From Cenarchaeum symbiont of Oopsacas minuta (GTDB lineage: Archaea; Thermoproteota; Nitrososphaeria; Nitrososphaerales; Nitrosopumilaceae), in contig JAJIZT010000002.1 of NCBI GenBank assembly GCA_029948415.1, forward strand, positions 27,066 through 91,065: 64,000 nucleotides of DNA. Reading direction: 5' to 3'. The notes under the pieces are model-generated. The model was not told the origin of the DNA, did no database searches, and saw nothing but the letters and a program-made list of their open reading frames with translations. Positions 18,464 through 27,380 of the stretch are shown piece after piece. The stretch's first letter is position 1. Every line of letters begins with the position of its first letter. The position numbers were made by a program, and so were the translations under genes.

Positions 18464-19841
18464 GTATGAGGTCAGCTATTAAACAATACGGAGTACCTCT
18501 TCAAAGACGCTCTTACCGTGTGTCTTCCATGTTAAAATGCACGTTAAAAAGTTGGACATTCTTTTCATAGATCCCAATCCTCTGATCTGACCGCTTATCT
18601 TACGGCAAGCCACAACATCCCGTAATGCACGCTCGGCAGCATTGTTTGTAGGTGGAATGTCTTTATGCTCAATAAATAGAGTTTCTGTGGCATTTACCAA
18701 CCGTTTGATCAACCTCTTCATTTCTGGCATTTCAAAGCTATGATATCCATCCAACATGCAATCAAATGCGTATTCAAACGCATGCATTACAATTGGCATA
18801 GTTTTTGGTATTCTCAAACAGCATATACATCTCTTCATAGAGCTTTCTGTATGCACCACCATGTCTTATCGCCATGTGTTTAGCAGAATGCAGCTCGTGA
18901 GCCTAGGCATCGTTGATGCATTCCTCGCTCTTGTACACAGAATATCCATCAGTTACTGTAACACCATCAAATTTGTCCATAACATATGCACTGCGACTCT
19001 TGTTCATGATTATTGCAATATTTTTCTTGTATGTGATGCACCATGCCCAAACTAATTGTCCATCTCGTGTGTATGATGTCTCATCAATATTGACAAACGG
19101 TGATTGGATAACTGTATTTGTTTTTGTTTTTGCATCTTTTTCCATTTGATCTGAGGCGTTTACAATTATGGTGGATTTTGCAACAACCAAACCACACGCT
19201 GTTTTGACCAGTTTGGGTATTTGATTATATGGAATTCTTGTTGCCCTGTATTCGGTAACAAGGGCAATTATATTCTTGCCATATGATCCTGATTTTGGTA
19301 GATCATTTTCTGCTTCACATACGCGTTTGCAGTTTGTACATACACACATGCTGATTTCATGTCTAGTCTCTTCTACAACTGCTGGTTATAATGTCACGCA
19401 TTTTTGTGTGTGAATATTTCATGGTGCCGCCACAATTACATTTGGTATTTTTCATAGTATGAGTTACGGTACTAGTGTTTGCGTGATGTTCCTTTGTGGC
19501 CTAGACTGCCGCCTGATTTTTTTGGTGGATGGTAATTCGCCGTTTTCTCTTGCCTTGCGTTTTTCACGTTTTTCTTTTAGATATAAGTGAGCGTGTAGAG
19601 AGTTGGGGTTTTCGTAATATGCGAGTCGATTCTGGAGAAGTGTAATTTTTTATTCAATACATCATTCTGATCTGTCAATTTTGCTATTGTTTCATTTGTC
19701 TTTTTTGTAAAAACTCTCAGGTATTCTTTCAATTCGCTGTTTGTCTGATGTCTACTCATGGAATGGATGGGTTATTGATAATACTTATCTATATGATCGT
19801 GCATTATTGACTAATTTGTTAGTCATGAGCTGACCTCATAC
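18464..19841. mobile_element. IS66-like insertion sequence, copy B
   Basis: A complete element with perfect 14-bp ends, GTATGAGGTCAGCT and AGCTGACCTCATAC. It is about 1378 bp and nearly identical over long stretches to copy A. The flanks just outside (GTA before, TAC after) are inverted complements, and no direct duplication is visible. It lies about 50 bases upstream of the fumarase gene. Confidence 0.88.
18479..19759 (-). pseudogene. IS66-like transposase, copy B (broken)
   Basis: Three frame-separated pieces. The N-terminus is at 19759-19577 (MSRHQTNSELKEYLRVF). The central catalytic part is at 19349-18903, with a CxxC near its start, the DETS and TDGYSVY motifs, and an end at EECINDA. 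The C-terminus is at 18862-18479, with NNAAERALRDVVACRKISGQ carrying the catalytic Glu. Compared with copy C, a roughly 10-bp deletion removes RFDPGG-like residues before CWAHEL and a base is gained just after. The C-terminal Glu block is intact, unlike in copy A. Confidence 0.82.
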
Positions 19842-19894
19842 TACTGTATAGTGTATTGTAAAGGGAAAAGAAAATTAACACCCACATACAGACT

Positions 19895-21262
19895 ATGACT
19901 ATGAAGTATCGTATCGATGAGGATTCTCTTGGAAAGATAAACGTACCATACGATGCTTACTATGGCCCTTTTACAGCTAGAGCCATAAAACAATACCACG
20001 TTACAGGTCATGGACCACATCCAAAGCTTGTAGATGCATTTGTTATGATAAAACGGTCTGCTGCCATTGCCAATACCAAAACAAAAGCTCTAGATGGCAA
20101 ATTAAGTAAGATGATTGTTCGTGCATGCGATCGAATACTTGATGGTGAGTTTAGGGAATGGTTTGTAGTCGAGATGATAAATTCTGGTGCAGGTACTGCG
20201 TTTAATATGAACACAAACGAAGTTGTCGCAAATATTGCTCTTACCATATCCAAAAGAAAAAAAGGTGCGTATGAATACATTCATCCAAATGACCACGTGA
20301 ATATGTCACAATCTAGTAATGATACATATCCAACTGCCATGCATGTAAGTCTCTCATCAAACATAAAAAATGTGATTTTAGCATCTGAAACATTGAAAAA
20401 ATCTTTATCTAAAAAAGCCACAGAATTTTCATCATACAAAAAGATTGGTAGAACGCATTTGATGGATGCGCTTCCAGTGACACTTGGTAGTGAGTTTGCA
20501 GCATATGCAGTAGCAATTTCAAAATCAAACGAAATGTTAAAGAGAGTATCTACAGGTCTTCATATGATAGCTCTTGGTGGAACTGCGGTAGGTTCTGGAG
20601 CAAACACGCCAAAAGGATACAGAAATGTAGTCATTGCAGAACTAGCAAAAATCTCAAAGATTCCTCTAAAACCAGAACCCAATATGCAGCACGGACTGCA
20701 GAGTAGATTTGCAATAACTGCAGTATCATCGGCACTAAAAAATATGGCAATAGAGATTACAAAGATTGCAAACGATATACGCCTTATGGCTTCAGGACCG
20801 GTGGCAGGTTTGGCAGAGATTGGCATACCTGCAGTACATGCAGGATCATCCATAATGCCCGGCAAGGTAAATCCATCTCTTGCCGAGTGTATGAATATGA
20901 TATGCAACAACGTCATAGGTAATGATACGGCAGTATCATTAGGTTCTCAAGGCGGACAGTTTGAACTAAATGTCATGTTACCTGGGATGTTAAAATGTGT
21001 CCTTGAATCATCAGATATGTTGAGCAATTTTGTACCCATCTTTGCAGCAAATCTCATAGACGGCCTAACAGCCAATCCAAAGAGACTGCAGGAGAATATA
21101 GAAAATAGCCCAGTTATAGTGACACTTCTTACACCACGTATAGGCTATCAAACTTCTGCAGACATATTCAAGGAATCTCTAAAGACAGGTAAAACTGTTC
21201 GTAGTATTGCATTATCTAGGAAACTTTTGACAAAGACGCAGATAGATGCGCTTTTGGGATAA
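19895..21262 (+). CDS. fumC: Class II fumarase / aspartate ammonia-lyase family enzyme
   Basis: A 455-residue member of the fumarase/aspartase superfamily. The signature GSSIMPGKVNPSLAECM, with the catalytic Ser loop, is at about residue 315. Conserved substrate segments SGAGTAFNMNTNEVVAN, HVNMSQSSNDTYPTAMH and IGRTHLMDALPVTLG come before it. In autotrophic thaumarchaea, fumarate hydration is needed for the hydroxypropionate/hydroxybutyrate cycle and TCA reactions, so fumarase is the likelier role. Aspartase cannot be excluded from the motifs alone. The ATG at 19895 or the one two codons later (MKYRIDEDSLG) could start the protein. The next gene begins 4 bases after its stop. Confidence 0.87.
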   Translation: MTMKYRIDEDSLGKINVPYDAYYGPFTARAIKQYHVTGHGPHPKLVDAFVMIKRSAAIANTKTKALDGKLSKMIVRACDRILDGEFREWFVVEMINSGAGTAFNMNTNEVVANIALTISKRKKGAYEYIHPNDHVNMSQSSNDTYPTAMHVSLSSNIKNVILASETLKKSLSKKATEFSSYKKIGRTHLMDALPVTLGSEFAAYAVAISKSNEMLKRVSTGLHMIALGGTAVGSGANTPKGYRNVVIAELAKISKIPLKPEPNMQHGLQSRFAITAVSSALKNMAIEITKIANDIRLMASGPVAGLAEIGIPAVHAGSSIMPGKVNPSLAECMNMICNNVIGNDTAVSLGSQGGQFELNVMLPGMLKCVLESSDMLSNFVPIFAANLIDGLTANPKRLQENIENSPVIVTLLTPRIGYQTSADIFKESLKTGKTVRSIALSRKLLTKTQIDALLG

Positions 21263-21265
21263 GAT

Positions 21266-22531
21266 ATGGCAAAGGTTTGGGTAGAAGCATATGGCTGTTC
21301 GGCAAGTTTTGCAGATTCCGAGATGATATCGGGCATTGTGACAAATGGTGGACACGTACTTGCAGAATCCGAAGATGATGCAGATGCAAGCATACTTGTT
21401 ACATGTTCTGTGAAAGATTCAACTGCTGGCAGGATGGCATACAGAATAAAAAAACTTGGTGGAAAACCACTACTAGTTGCAGGCTGCCTTGCAAAGGCAG
21501 AACCGTACACGGTTTCAAAGCTTGCCCCAAAAGCTAGCCTCATGGGTCCCTCTTCAATAGGAGGAACACTGCATCTATTAGATGGAGCATTACGTGGACA
21601 AAAAAATATCGAGCTAGGCGATAATACAAGAAAAGTTGGACTACCAAAAGTAAGATTAAACCCTGCTGTAGGAATAGTAGAGATTGCAAGTGGGTGCATG
21701 AGTGAATGTACGTTTTGCCAAACAAAATTTGCAAAAGGCAAAATAACTAGCTATAGAGTGGGCGAGATTGTAAGACAAATAAAAGAAGAGATATCTTCAG
21801 GGTGTTCTGAAATTTGGCTTAGTTCTACAGATAATGGTTGTTATGGTTTTGACATCGGCTCTGACCTACCCGAATTGATTAATGCAGTCACCACAATACG
21901 TGGAAACTTTATGATACGTGTTGGTATGATGAATCCAATGTATATTCCAAAAATTCACAAAGATCTTTTACACTCATACCAGAGTTCAAAAGTGTACAAG
22001 TTTATGCACATACCAGTACAGAGTGGTAGCAATTCAGTTCTTGCAGATATGAAACGTGGGCATACTGCAACTACATTTACAAACACAGTTTGTATGGCAA
22101 GGGAGAATTTTGAAAAATTCACCATATCTACAGACATTATTGTTGGGTTTCCAACAGAAAGTGATGATGATTTTGAGGATACGGTATCACTTTTAAAGAA
22201 TACAAAACCCGAGATTGTAAATATTTCAAAGTATAGTGCTAGACCTGGAACAGATGCAGCCAATATGAAGCAGATTGATGCTAGTATTATCAAACGTCGA
22301 AGCAAAAAAATTACTGATATTGTATCAAAGATTACTTTGGAATCTAATAAAAAATGGATAGGCTGGTCTGGTAAAGTTCTCTTTACAGAAGATACTGGGA
22401 ATGGAATACGTGGTAGAAACTATGCATACAAGCCAATATATGTTTCAGAGGGGGCAAAGATTGGCCTTTCATGTATGGTCAAAATAACTGGATCTACTAC
22501 AAATAGTCTTTTAGGCAAGATAGAGGGTTAA
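21266..22531 (+). CDS. MiaB-like radical SAM tRNA methylthiotransferase (archaeal e-MtaB type)
   Basis: The 421-residue protein has the three-part layout of the methylthiotransferase family. An N-terminal UPF0004 domain carries the auxiliary Fe-S cysteines (YGCSASFADSE, LVTCSVKDST, VAGCLAKAE). The radical-SAM core has the CxxxCxxC motif ASGCMSECTFCQTK near residue 145. A C-terminal TRAM-like segment follows (GKVLFTEDTGNGIRGRNYAYKPI). Archaeal and eukaryotic members convert t6A37 to ms2t6A37 in ANN-decoding tRNAs. It is probably co-transcribed with fumC (4-base gap) and followed by the FtsZ-like gene after 72 bases. Confidence 0.88.
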   Translation: MAKVWVEAYGCSASFADSEMISGIVTNGGHVLAESEDDADASILVTCSVKDSTAGRMAYRIKKLGGKPLLVAGCLAKAEPYTVSKLAPKASLMGPSSIGGTLHLLDGALRGQKNIELGDNTRKVGLPKVRLNPAVGIVEIASGCMSECTFCQTKFAKGKITSYRVGEIVRQIKEEISSGCSEIWLSSTDNGCYGFDIGSDLPELINAVTTIRGNFMIRVGMMNPMYIPKIHKDLLHSYQSSKVYKFMHIPVQSGSNSVLADMKRGHTATTFTNTVCMARENFEKFTISTDIIVGFPTESDDDFEDTVSLLKNTKPEIVNISKYSARPGTDAANMKQIDASIIKRRSKKITDIVSKITLESNKKWIGWSGKVLFTEDTGNGIRGRNYAYKPIYVSEGAKIGLSCMVKITGSTTNSLLGKIEG

Positions 22532-22603
22532 ATCTTTTAGATCGCATATTCGAGAAAAATTACGTAAGAAGGTTTTTTATCCAATGCGTTATTTTGTCTC
22601 ATA

Positions 22604-23530
22604 TTGGAGTGCAAACTTGAAGGTAAAATACTGTTAATCGGCATAGGCAACATCGGTTCTAAAATGGCTAGTTTGGCCTCAAAATCAACTGGTTGGAATT
22701 GTGTTCAAATAGGCACCAAAAGATTCTGTTCAGATTATGATCATATCGATATATCCAACTATAGAGTTCTAAATCCATCCATGCGTCTACTACGAGCTAG
22801 CGCACTAAATTCCATAAAAATGGTTACAGAACGTATACGCAAATATGATTCTGTCATAATTTTTGCTGCCCTTGGCGAGAAAGAAGGTGCTGCTCTTGCA
22901 CCTATGGTGTTACATGCATGCAAAAATATGCCTACTGCATCATTTGTAACAATGCCTTTTGCATATGAAAAAGAAAGAATATTTGAATCAGGTGTAGCTC
23001 TCAAAAGAGTTATGGCAGAATCTGGATTTACGTCGATTGTAGACAATGAAGCAATACATGAGAGTAATCCTGATTTGAGTATTGTCGAATGTCATACTAT
23101 AGCATGTGATGCTGTTTTGTATGTTTTAAATTCACTTGGAGATTACAATGTGCCAGGTAAGACAAGCATAATTTCCTCTACACGTACTGGTCAGAATGTA
23201 GAAGAATCATTGCGTGATTCATTAAAGATGCTTTATAATTCAACATCTGGACGCACAGGTCATTCAATATTATACATATCTGGTTCCAATATCCCAGTTG
23301 GTGTAATAGATGCTGCATCAAAACTTTTGCATGATGCATGTGGTAGTTCAAACATTGCGACAGACTCTACAGATGGATCGGTAAAAATGGTAATGACATC
23401 TGCGGTTGTAGGAAAAACACGTTTTGATCTATATGATCCACTTGGTACAATACCCATAGATTCAACATTGGATTGGGATGAACTAGAATGCGGATTAAAT
23501 GTAAAACTTGACATAAAACAGTTAGAATAA
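22604..23530 (+). CDS. Divergent FtsZ/tubulin-like protein lacking the GTP signature
   Basis: The 308-residue protein has the start of a tubulin-fold nucleotide domain (KILLIGIGNIGSKMASLASK). A helix-loop then matches the FtsZ T4-to-T5 order (FAALGEKEGAALAPMVLHACK, SFVTMPFAYEKERIFESGVALKRV, SIVDNEAI), and the second half resembles an FtsZ C-domain. The canonical GGGTGTG loop is replaced by LGEKEGAALAP, so ordinary GTP binding or hydrolysis is doubtful. Thaumarchaea are known to carry unusual FtsZ homologues alongside the Cdv system. The start is a TTG (22604) because no in-frame ATG fits upstream. It could be a distant tubulin-like family with another ligand. Confidence 0.6.
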   Translation: MECKLEGKILLIGIGNIGSKMASLASKSTGWNCVQIGTKRFCSDYDHIDISNYRVLNPSMRLLRASALNSIKMVTERIRKYDSVIIFAALGEKEGAALAPMVLHACKNMPTASFVTMPFAYEKERIFESGVALKRVMAESGFTSIVDNEAIHESNPDLSIVECHTIACDAVLYVLNSLGDYNVPGKTSIISSTRTGQNVEESLRDSLKMLYNSTSGRTGHSILYISGSNIPVGVIDAASKLLHDACGSSNIATDSTDGSVKMVMTSAVVGKTRFDLYDPLGTIPIDSTLDWDELECGLNVKLDIKQLE

Positions 23531-23578
23531 ACAATACAACATTTCAGATTATATCTAAAACAATACACATATTCAGAA

Positions 23579-24163
23579 TTAATATTCTGACTTGGGTTTT
23601 GAGATTGATTCTTGTTTTGTGTCTGTTGTATCATCTGCAGGTGTAGGAGTATTTTCAGAATCTACAGTGTCGCTAGTTGAAGGTTTGGTCTCATTTGTTG
23701 TATCATCTGCAGGTGTAGGAGTATTTTCAGAATCTACAGTGTCGCTAGTTGAAGGTTTGGTCTCGTTTGTTGTATCATCTGCAGGTGTAGGAGTATTTTC
23801 AGAATCTACAGTGTCGCTAGTTGAAGGTTTGGTCTCATTTGTTGTTATTTCAGGTACATCTTTTTCTACATCTGATTCGTGTGCCTCTATCTGTTGTTGT
23901 ATTTCATCATCATATTTTGAAATTAAAACATGTCCATCATCTGTTTTGTGCATTCGAACTTGAATTTTTCTTGGAGGATGTCGTATTCCTTTTTTCCATA
24001 TGTATTGTGAAACATCTGTGTCTATTTTTACATCAAATACTCCCATATGATGACGTGCAAACTCACGTATCATGTTTATGGCGCGTGTTGCTCTACGATT
24101 ATCTGGTGCAAGTAAAACTTTGCCCAAATTTATCGTATAAATTCTGTCGGTTTTGGCAGACAA
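23579..24163 (-). CDS. rpl31e: Ribosomal protein L31e with a repetitive acidic C-terminal extension
   Basis: Residues 1-85 are a normal L31e (RIYTINLGKVLLAPDNRRA, WKKGIRHPPRKIQVRMHK), a protein near the exit tunnel of the large subunit. Beyond it, about 110 extra residues contain three near-identical 24-residue units of the type TTNETKPSTSDTVDSENTPT, then a Lys-rich end. Archaeal L31e is usually 80-100 aa. The start is a TTG at 24163, two bases after the L39e stop; no ATG is available, and coupling with L39e makes this start likely. Convergent with the FtsZ-like gene. Confidence 0.88.
   Translation of the reverse strand: MSAKTDRIYTINLGKVLLAPDNRRATRAINMIREFARHHMGVFDVKIDTDVSQYIWKKGIRHPPRKIQVRMHKTDDGHVLISKYDDEIQQQIEAHESDVEKDVPEITTNETKPSTSDTVDSENTPTPADDTTNETKPSTSDTVDSENTPTPADDTTNETKPSTSDTVDSENTPTPADDTTDTKQESISKPKSEY
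23630..23845. repeat. Three tandem 72-bp repeats inside rpl31e
   Basis: Three consecutive 72-bp units, nearly identical at the nucleotide level (only a base or two differs), encode 24-residue Thr/Ser/Glu/Pro-rich blocks. The period is a multiple of three, so gain or loss of a unit keeps the frame. Recent slippage-driven expansion is inferred from the lack of synonymous drift. Confidence 0.92.
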
Positions 24164-24164
24164 T

Positions 24165-24323
24165 CTAACCTAACCTCGCGTCTGCATGTCGCCAGTCTCT
24201 GCGTTTTGGATTTGTTCTAACTGATCTGCGCGTACGTGCAATTACCCACGCGGGAACTGAAGATGCTTGTTTGGTTTTTTTCAATATACGTATCTTTCGA
24301 GATGATGTTTTACGTGCTCCCAT
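24165..24323 (-). CDS. rpl39e: Ribosomal protein L39e
   Basis: The minus strand encodes a 52-residue, very basic protein beginning MGARKTSSRKIRILKK and ending RRDWRHADARLG. This is the full L39e pattern (ARKT...K..LAKKTKQ..PVP.WV..RT..R...N..RR.WR...L). L39e lines the polypeptide exit tunnel in archaea and eukaryotes. It is followed at once by L31e, the usual archaeal pair. Confidence 0.93.
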   Translation of the reverse strand: MGARKTSSRKIRILKKTKQASSVPAWVIARTRRSVRTNPKRRDWRHADARLG

Positions 24324-24347
24324 ATTTACACATAATTTTCCAAGCTC

Positions 24348-24357
24348 CTTTTAAACC
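24348..24357 (-). promoter_or_regulatory. TATA-like box of rpl39e-rpl31e
   Basis: On the minus strand GGTTTAAAAG lies about 25-34 bases before the L39e ATG. It is a weaker match than the boxes of nirK or the surface-protein gene. Confidence 0.4.
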
Positions 24358-24444
24358 AATTGTCATAGATGGCTTTCTACAAACGCATATGCCATCTCAA
24401 TCATATTTTGACCTACAAATATTCATGTTTTATTATCTATAATA

Positions 24445-24672
24445 ACCATATGTGCCCAAGAGATCAAAGAATTCAGATGATTGTCTAAATGACAAATCCA
24501 AAAGAAAACCACAAAATGTAAACAAAAACACGGGCTGTTGGGAGAAAGTCCATGTTCGTTGGAGTTGCACATAAGAAATTTCTCCAGATAGTAATGGTTA
24601 ACAAAAGGCATTAAACGTACGAGTTGAAAACCGACAAGCAGACATTAGAAAATTTTTCCAAACAAGTATGCG
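24445..24672 (+). pseudogene. 5' fragment of an IS110-type transposase
   Basis: The stretch is about 85% similar by eye to the first ~230 bases of the IS110 element at 49931. It begins with the same end sequence, ACCATATGTGCCCAAGAGAT, and includes the remains of VGVDVHK (here VGVAHKK-like after a deletion). It has lost several bases and stops abruptly where the GC-rich segment starts. Confidence 0.75.
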
Positions 24673-24722
24673 GGTCTAGCCGATCTTCCTTAGAATCTCG
24701 GCATACCGGGATTCAATATCCA

Positions 24723-25562
24723 CTATACGCTCACGTCGGGCGATATGTACAGCGATTCATAAGTGTTGGTTGCTCTGCCCAGCAGGGTTGACTGCGTGGA
24801 GCGACCCACATGTATGGTGACGCGCCTCAGTCTGAGTTTTCGTGGCAGTGCCTTTCCGTACTTTTTGTCACCGTTCCTACCGTCATACGACAGTATGAAC
24901 GGTATGCCCCTTGACTCCAGATACTCTAGACTCTCGCAAAAGGAGTCGTGCTCAAACTCCCCGTGATACCGCTTGTTGTGCGGGCCACACGTGCCTTGAT
25001 AGGGGGGATCCATATACACCAAGTCTTTGTCCGTGCACCCGTCTATGACCTTCCTGTAATCCCCAGAGGTAAGCGTCACCCTTCCGGCCAGTATGGTATG
25101 GGTCGTCATTATGCGGCGGCGCATTTCCTCTGGCCTGGCTCCTTTCCGGCGGTGGTCTGGGGAGTTGTTGAACTCCCCGTTGCGGTTGAACCTGACTGCG
25201 GCCTTTACGCACCGCGCAAGCAGGTAAAGAAAGTCGTCGGGGCGGTGCGTCTGGTTGAAGCGGTCGCGCACCGTAAAGAAGAACCCGTACTCGTTGCCGC
25301 GCTGCTCGTTTCACAGCCTCGCATAGTTGTCCGCAAGCCTTTCAGGGCCGTACAGTATCTCGTCCCACAGTTTCATAAGCGGCTCGTGTGCGTCGTTGAG
25401 CCACGCGTTGGTGGCGGCCTGGTTCAACAGAGCGTGTACTGCGACCGCGGCCGATCCTGCAAAGGGTTCTACGACCCTGCCAGTGTTGCCTGGAAAATGT
25501 GACAGGATCGTCTGTGCGATCTTTCTCTTGCTTCCCTGATAAGGCATTGCGGGGGTGACCAT
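24723..25562 (-). pseudogene. dam: D12-class (Dam-type) adenine methyltransferase with one in-frame stop
   Basis: The ATG at 25562 opens MPYQGSKRKIAQTILSHFPG with VEPFAGSAAVAVHAL, the AdoMet-binding motif I of Dam/DpnM enzymes. The catalytic motif LVYMDPPYQGTCG follows in the second part, and FILSYDGRNGDKKYG sits in the later motif position. The two parts are in the same frame, separated only by one TGA (25311-25313), so a single nonsense change breaks a roughly 279-codon gene, the normal family length. Base composition is far richer in G+C than the surroundings, which marks recent transfer, possibly from a virus or a GC-rich archaeon. It methylates adenine in DNA if read through. Confidence 0.8.
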
Positions 25563-25639
25563 CCTGAACTTGTGGTACTATGTGGTATGTATATTCTTGT
25601 TGGGCACGAATACCGCAAAGGTGACCGACATGTTCACGC

Positions 25640-26329
25640 CCCCTTCTTGTCCAGCCTGACCTTGATGATTCGACCATACGCAGATGGGTTGAACGCTACT
25701 CTAGGATTGCCAGACTGTTCACGGACAGCCTCACGCCCGACGTGGGCAAGTGGTTCCGCGGCGACGAAGTGTGGGTAAAGATAAAGGGCAAGAAGCACTA
25801 TCTGTTCGCCACTATGGACGACGACGCCCGCTACTAGCTGGCAGGCGAGCTTGCAGACAGCAAAGACAAGTACGACGCCGAGAACATATTTGCCATGACC
25901 AAGCGCATAGCGGGCGGCAAGAATCCCACCGTACTGATAAGCGACAAGATCCCCGCCTACCAGAAGGCGGCTCGCAAGATATTCGGAAAAGGCACGTACC
26001 GCAAGTCCGATGCGGGCATTTGAAGCAAGCGTGTCGGCTCCAACGGCGGCTCAAGCGGCAACTACCACCCGTCAAACAACAAGATGGAACGCTTGAACGA
26101 TACAATCAGGGACATGGAAAAGACGTTCCGCGGCCTCGGCTGTTATGACACCGCCGCCTTTGAAGACATGAAAGTCCATTACAACCACGTCCGCAGGTAT
26201 GACGCAATCTGCAAGACCCCGGCAGAAGCTGCAGGCATCACGACGGAAGGACGTAACAAGTGGAAAACGATAATTCAGAACTCCAGCCTGTACCTGATCG
26301 CAATCAATCAGATGGTGCGGGTGCGATAA
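25640..26329 (+). pseudogene. DDE transposase remnant, GC-rich (IS6/IS240-like)
   Basis: The frame reads TIRRWVERYSRIARLFTDSL, then WFRGDEVWVKIKGKKHYLFATMDDDARY (first Asp region), NPTVLISDKIPAYQKAARKIFG (second Asp) and NNKMERLNDTIRDMEKTFRG (Glu). This D-D-E spacing is like IS6/IS240-type integrases. TAG at about 25837 and TGA at about 26030 interrupt it, and the N-terminus is missing. It shares the high G+C of the neighbouring dam gene, so both probably arrived together. Family assignment is tentative. Confidence 0.65.
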
Positions 26330-26386
26330 GCCATTTCAAAGAGGATCATGCCCCCATGCCTAGAATCTATATCACGAACTTGCACC

Positions 26387-26640
26387 AGTACTCGCCGTTT
26401 TCTCTTGCCTTGTGTTTTTCTTTGATATTCAAGTGAGCGTGTAGAGAGTTGGGGTTTTCATAATATGTGAGTCGATTCTAGAAAAAGTGTAATCTCCTTA
26501 CTCATTATATCCATCTGATGCGCCATTTTTTGTTATTGTATCATTCGCCTTTTCTGTAAAAACTCAAGCATTCTTCCCATTCACTGTTTGTCAGACGTCT
26601 ACTCTTCATGAAATGGATCAGTTATTGATATACTCGGATA
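26387..26640. mobile_element. Truncated relic of an IS66-like (A/B/C type) element
   Basis: About 250 bases match the right-hand part of copy A (transposase N-terminal region, from GCCGTTTTCTCTTGCCTTG to the CGTCTACTCTTCATGAAATG start region). They stop before the hairpin palindrome and the terminal inverted repeat. The rest of the element is gone, replaced by the GC-rich segment. Confidence 0.75.
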
Positions 26641-26663
26641 CATCTTTAACGGTTATATACAAA

Positions 26664-26762
26664 AGACCTTATTCATATTGAATTAATTTTCAAAATTGAT
26701 GGTGTAATTTATGCCTAAAAATTTAACATTTTCAATTTAAAATTTGATTGTGCACAAGGTCT
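26664..26762. mobile_element. 99-bp MITE-like inverted-repeat element
   Basis: Bounded by AGACCTT and AAGGTCT. The inside is AT-rich and partly self-complementary (TTCAAAATTGATGG against CATTTTCAATTTAAAATTTG). An almost identical stretch occurs at 53753-53838, lacking the left end. Its right terminus (AAGGTCTA) supplies the stop codon of the NUDIX gene. Confidence 0.6.
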
Positions 26763-27309
26763 AATCATGTAAGTTTAATTTAAACAGCAAACGTATTTGT
26801 TCCAATATTCGTGCAGAAGCTCCCCAAACAATTTCATCACCTATAAGAAATTCTACTGAATCTGGTATTTTATGAACAGTTTTTTCAGTTCTAGTCTTTA
26901 ACAACTCTAAGAGTTTTGGCGTGTATATATGATCAACTTCATCATTTGCTTTTAATTTTCTACATTCATTTAAAATACACACATATGGTGTAATCACGTA
27001 TCCTGTACCAAGTGTTTTCACATCATCAAGATGTGTAAGTATATGCTCACGTTTTACTTGTAATCCTAGTTCTTCTTGTGACTCACGTATGGCAGTATCT
27101 ATTAGGTCAATATCTTTTTTCTCAGGCTTGCCTCCAGGAAAAGATATTTGACCTGCATGGATTCTGAGTTTGGTGGATTTTTTTGTCATCACTATACGCA
27201 CATCTGATCCGTATATTGTAACCAAAACAGATGCAGGTATACCATCATTCTTTTTTACTCCAAAGGTTGTATTTTCAAATGCAAGACGAATCTCAGATAT
27301 ATTCAACAT
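26761..27309 (-). CDS. NUDIX hydrolase, CoA-pyrophosphatase type
   Basis: The 182-residue NUDIX protein has the Nudix box GGKPEKKDIDLIDTAIRESQ followed by EELGL. The preceding TKKSTKLRIHAGQISFPGGK matches the UPF0035 motif that distinguishes CoA pyrophosphatases. Such enzymes split CoA or acyl-CoA into phosphopantetheine and 3',5'-ADP. Its stop codon lies at the edge of a small mobile element, so the original C-terminus may have been altered. It is divergent from the MetF-like gene, about 70 bases apart. Confidence 0.8.
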   Translation of the reverse strand: MLNISEIRLAFENTTFGVKKNDGIPASVLVTIYGSDVRIVMTKKSTKLRIHAGQISFPGGKPEKKDIDLIDTAIRESQEELGLQVKREHILTHLDDVKTLGTGYVITPYVCILNECRKLKANDEVDHIYTPKLLELLKTRTEKTVHKIPDSVEFLIGDEIVWGASARILEQIRLLFKLNLHD

Positions 27310-27380
27310 GCTAGTTTACATACATGACAGATATTGGCGTTTCGTCAAGGTTTTAACCATAGGGGATATTTCTTGAAAGC

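Noticed and set aside
18464-19841. 8-bp target duplication around IS66-like copy B
   Set aside because: The eight bases on each side do not match as direct repeats in any of the three copies; only inverted complementarity is present.
23630-23845. CRISPR-like direct repeats
   Set aside because: The 72-bp units are directly contiguous with no spacers and encode in-frame protein repeats. No CRISPR array or cas gene is visible in the window.
25311-25313. TGA in dam as a selenocysteine codon
   Set aside because: The position is not catalytic, no cysteine-containing counterpart motif is known there, and thaumarchaea are not known to use selenocysteine.
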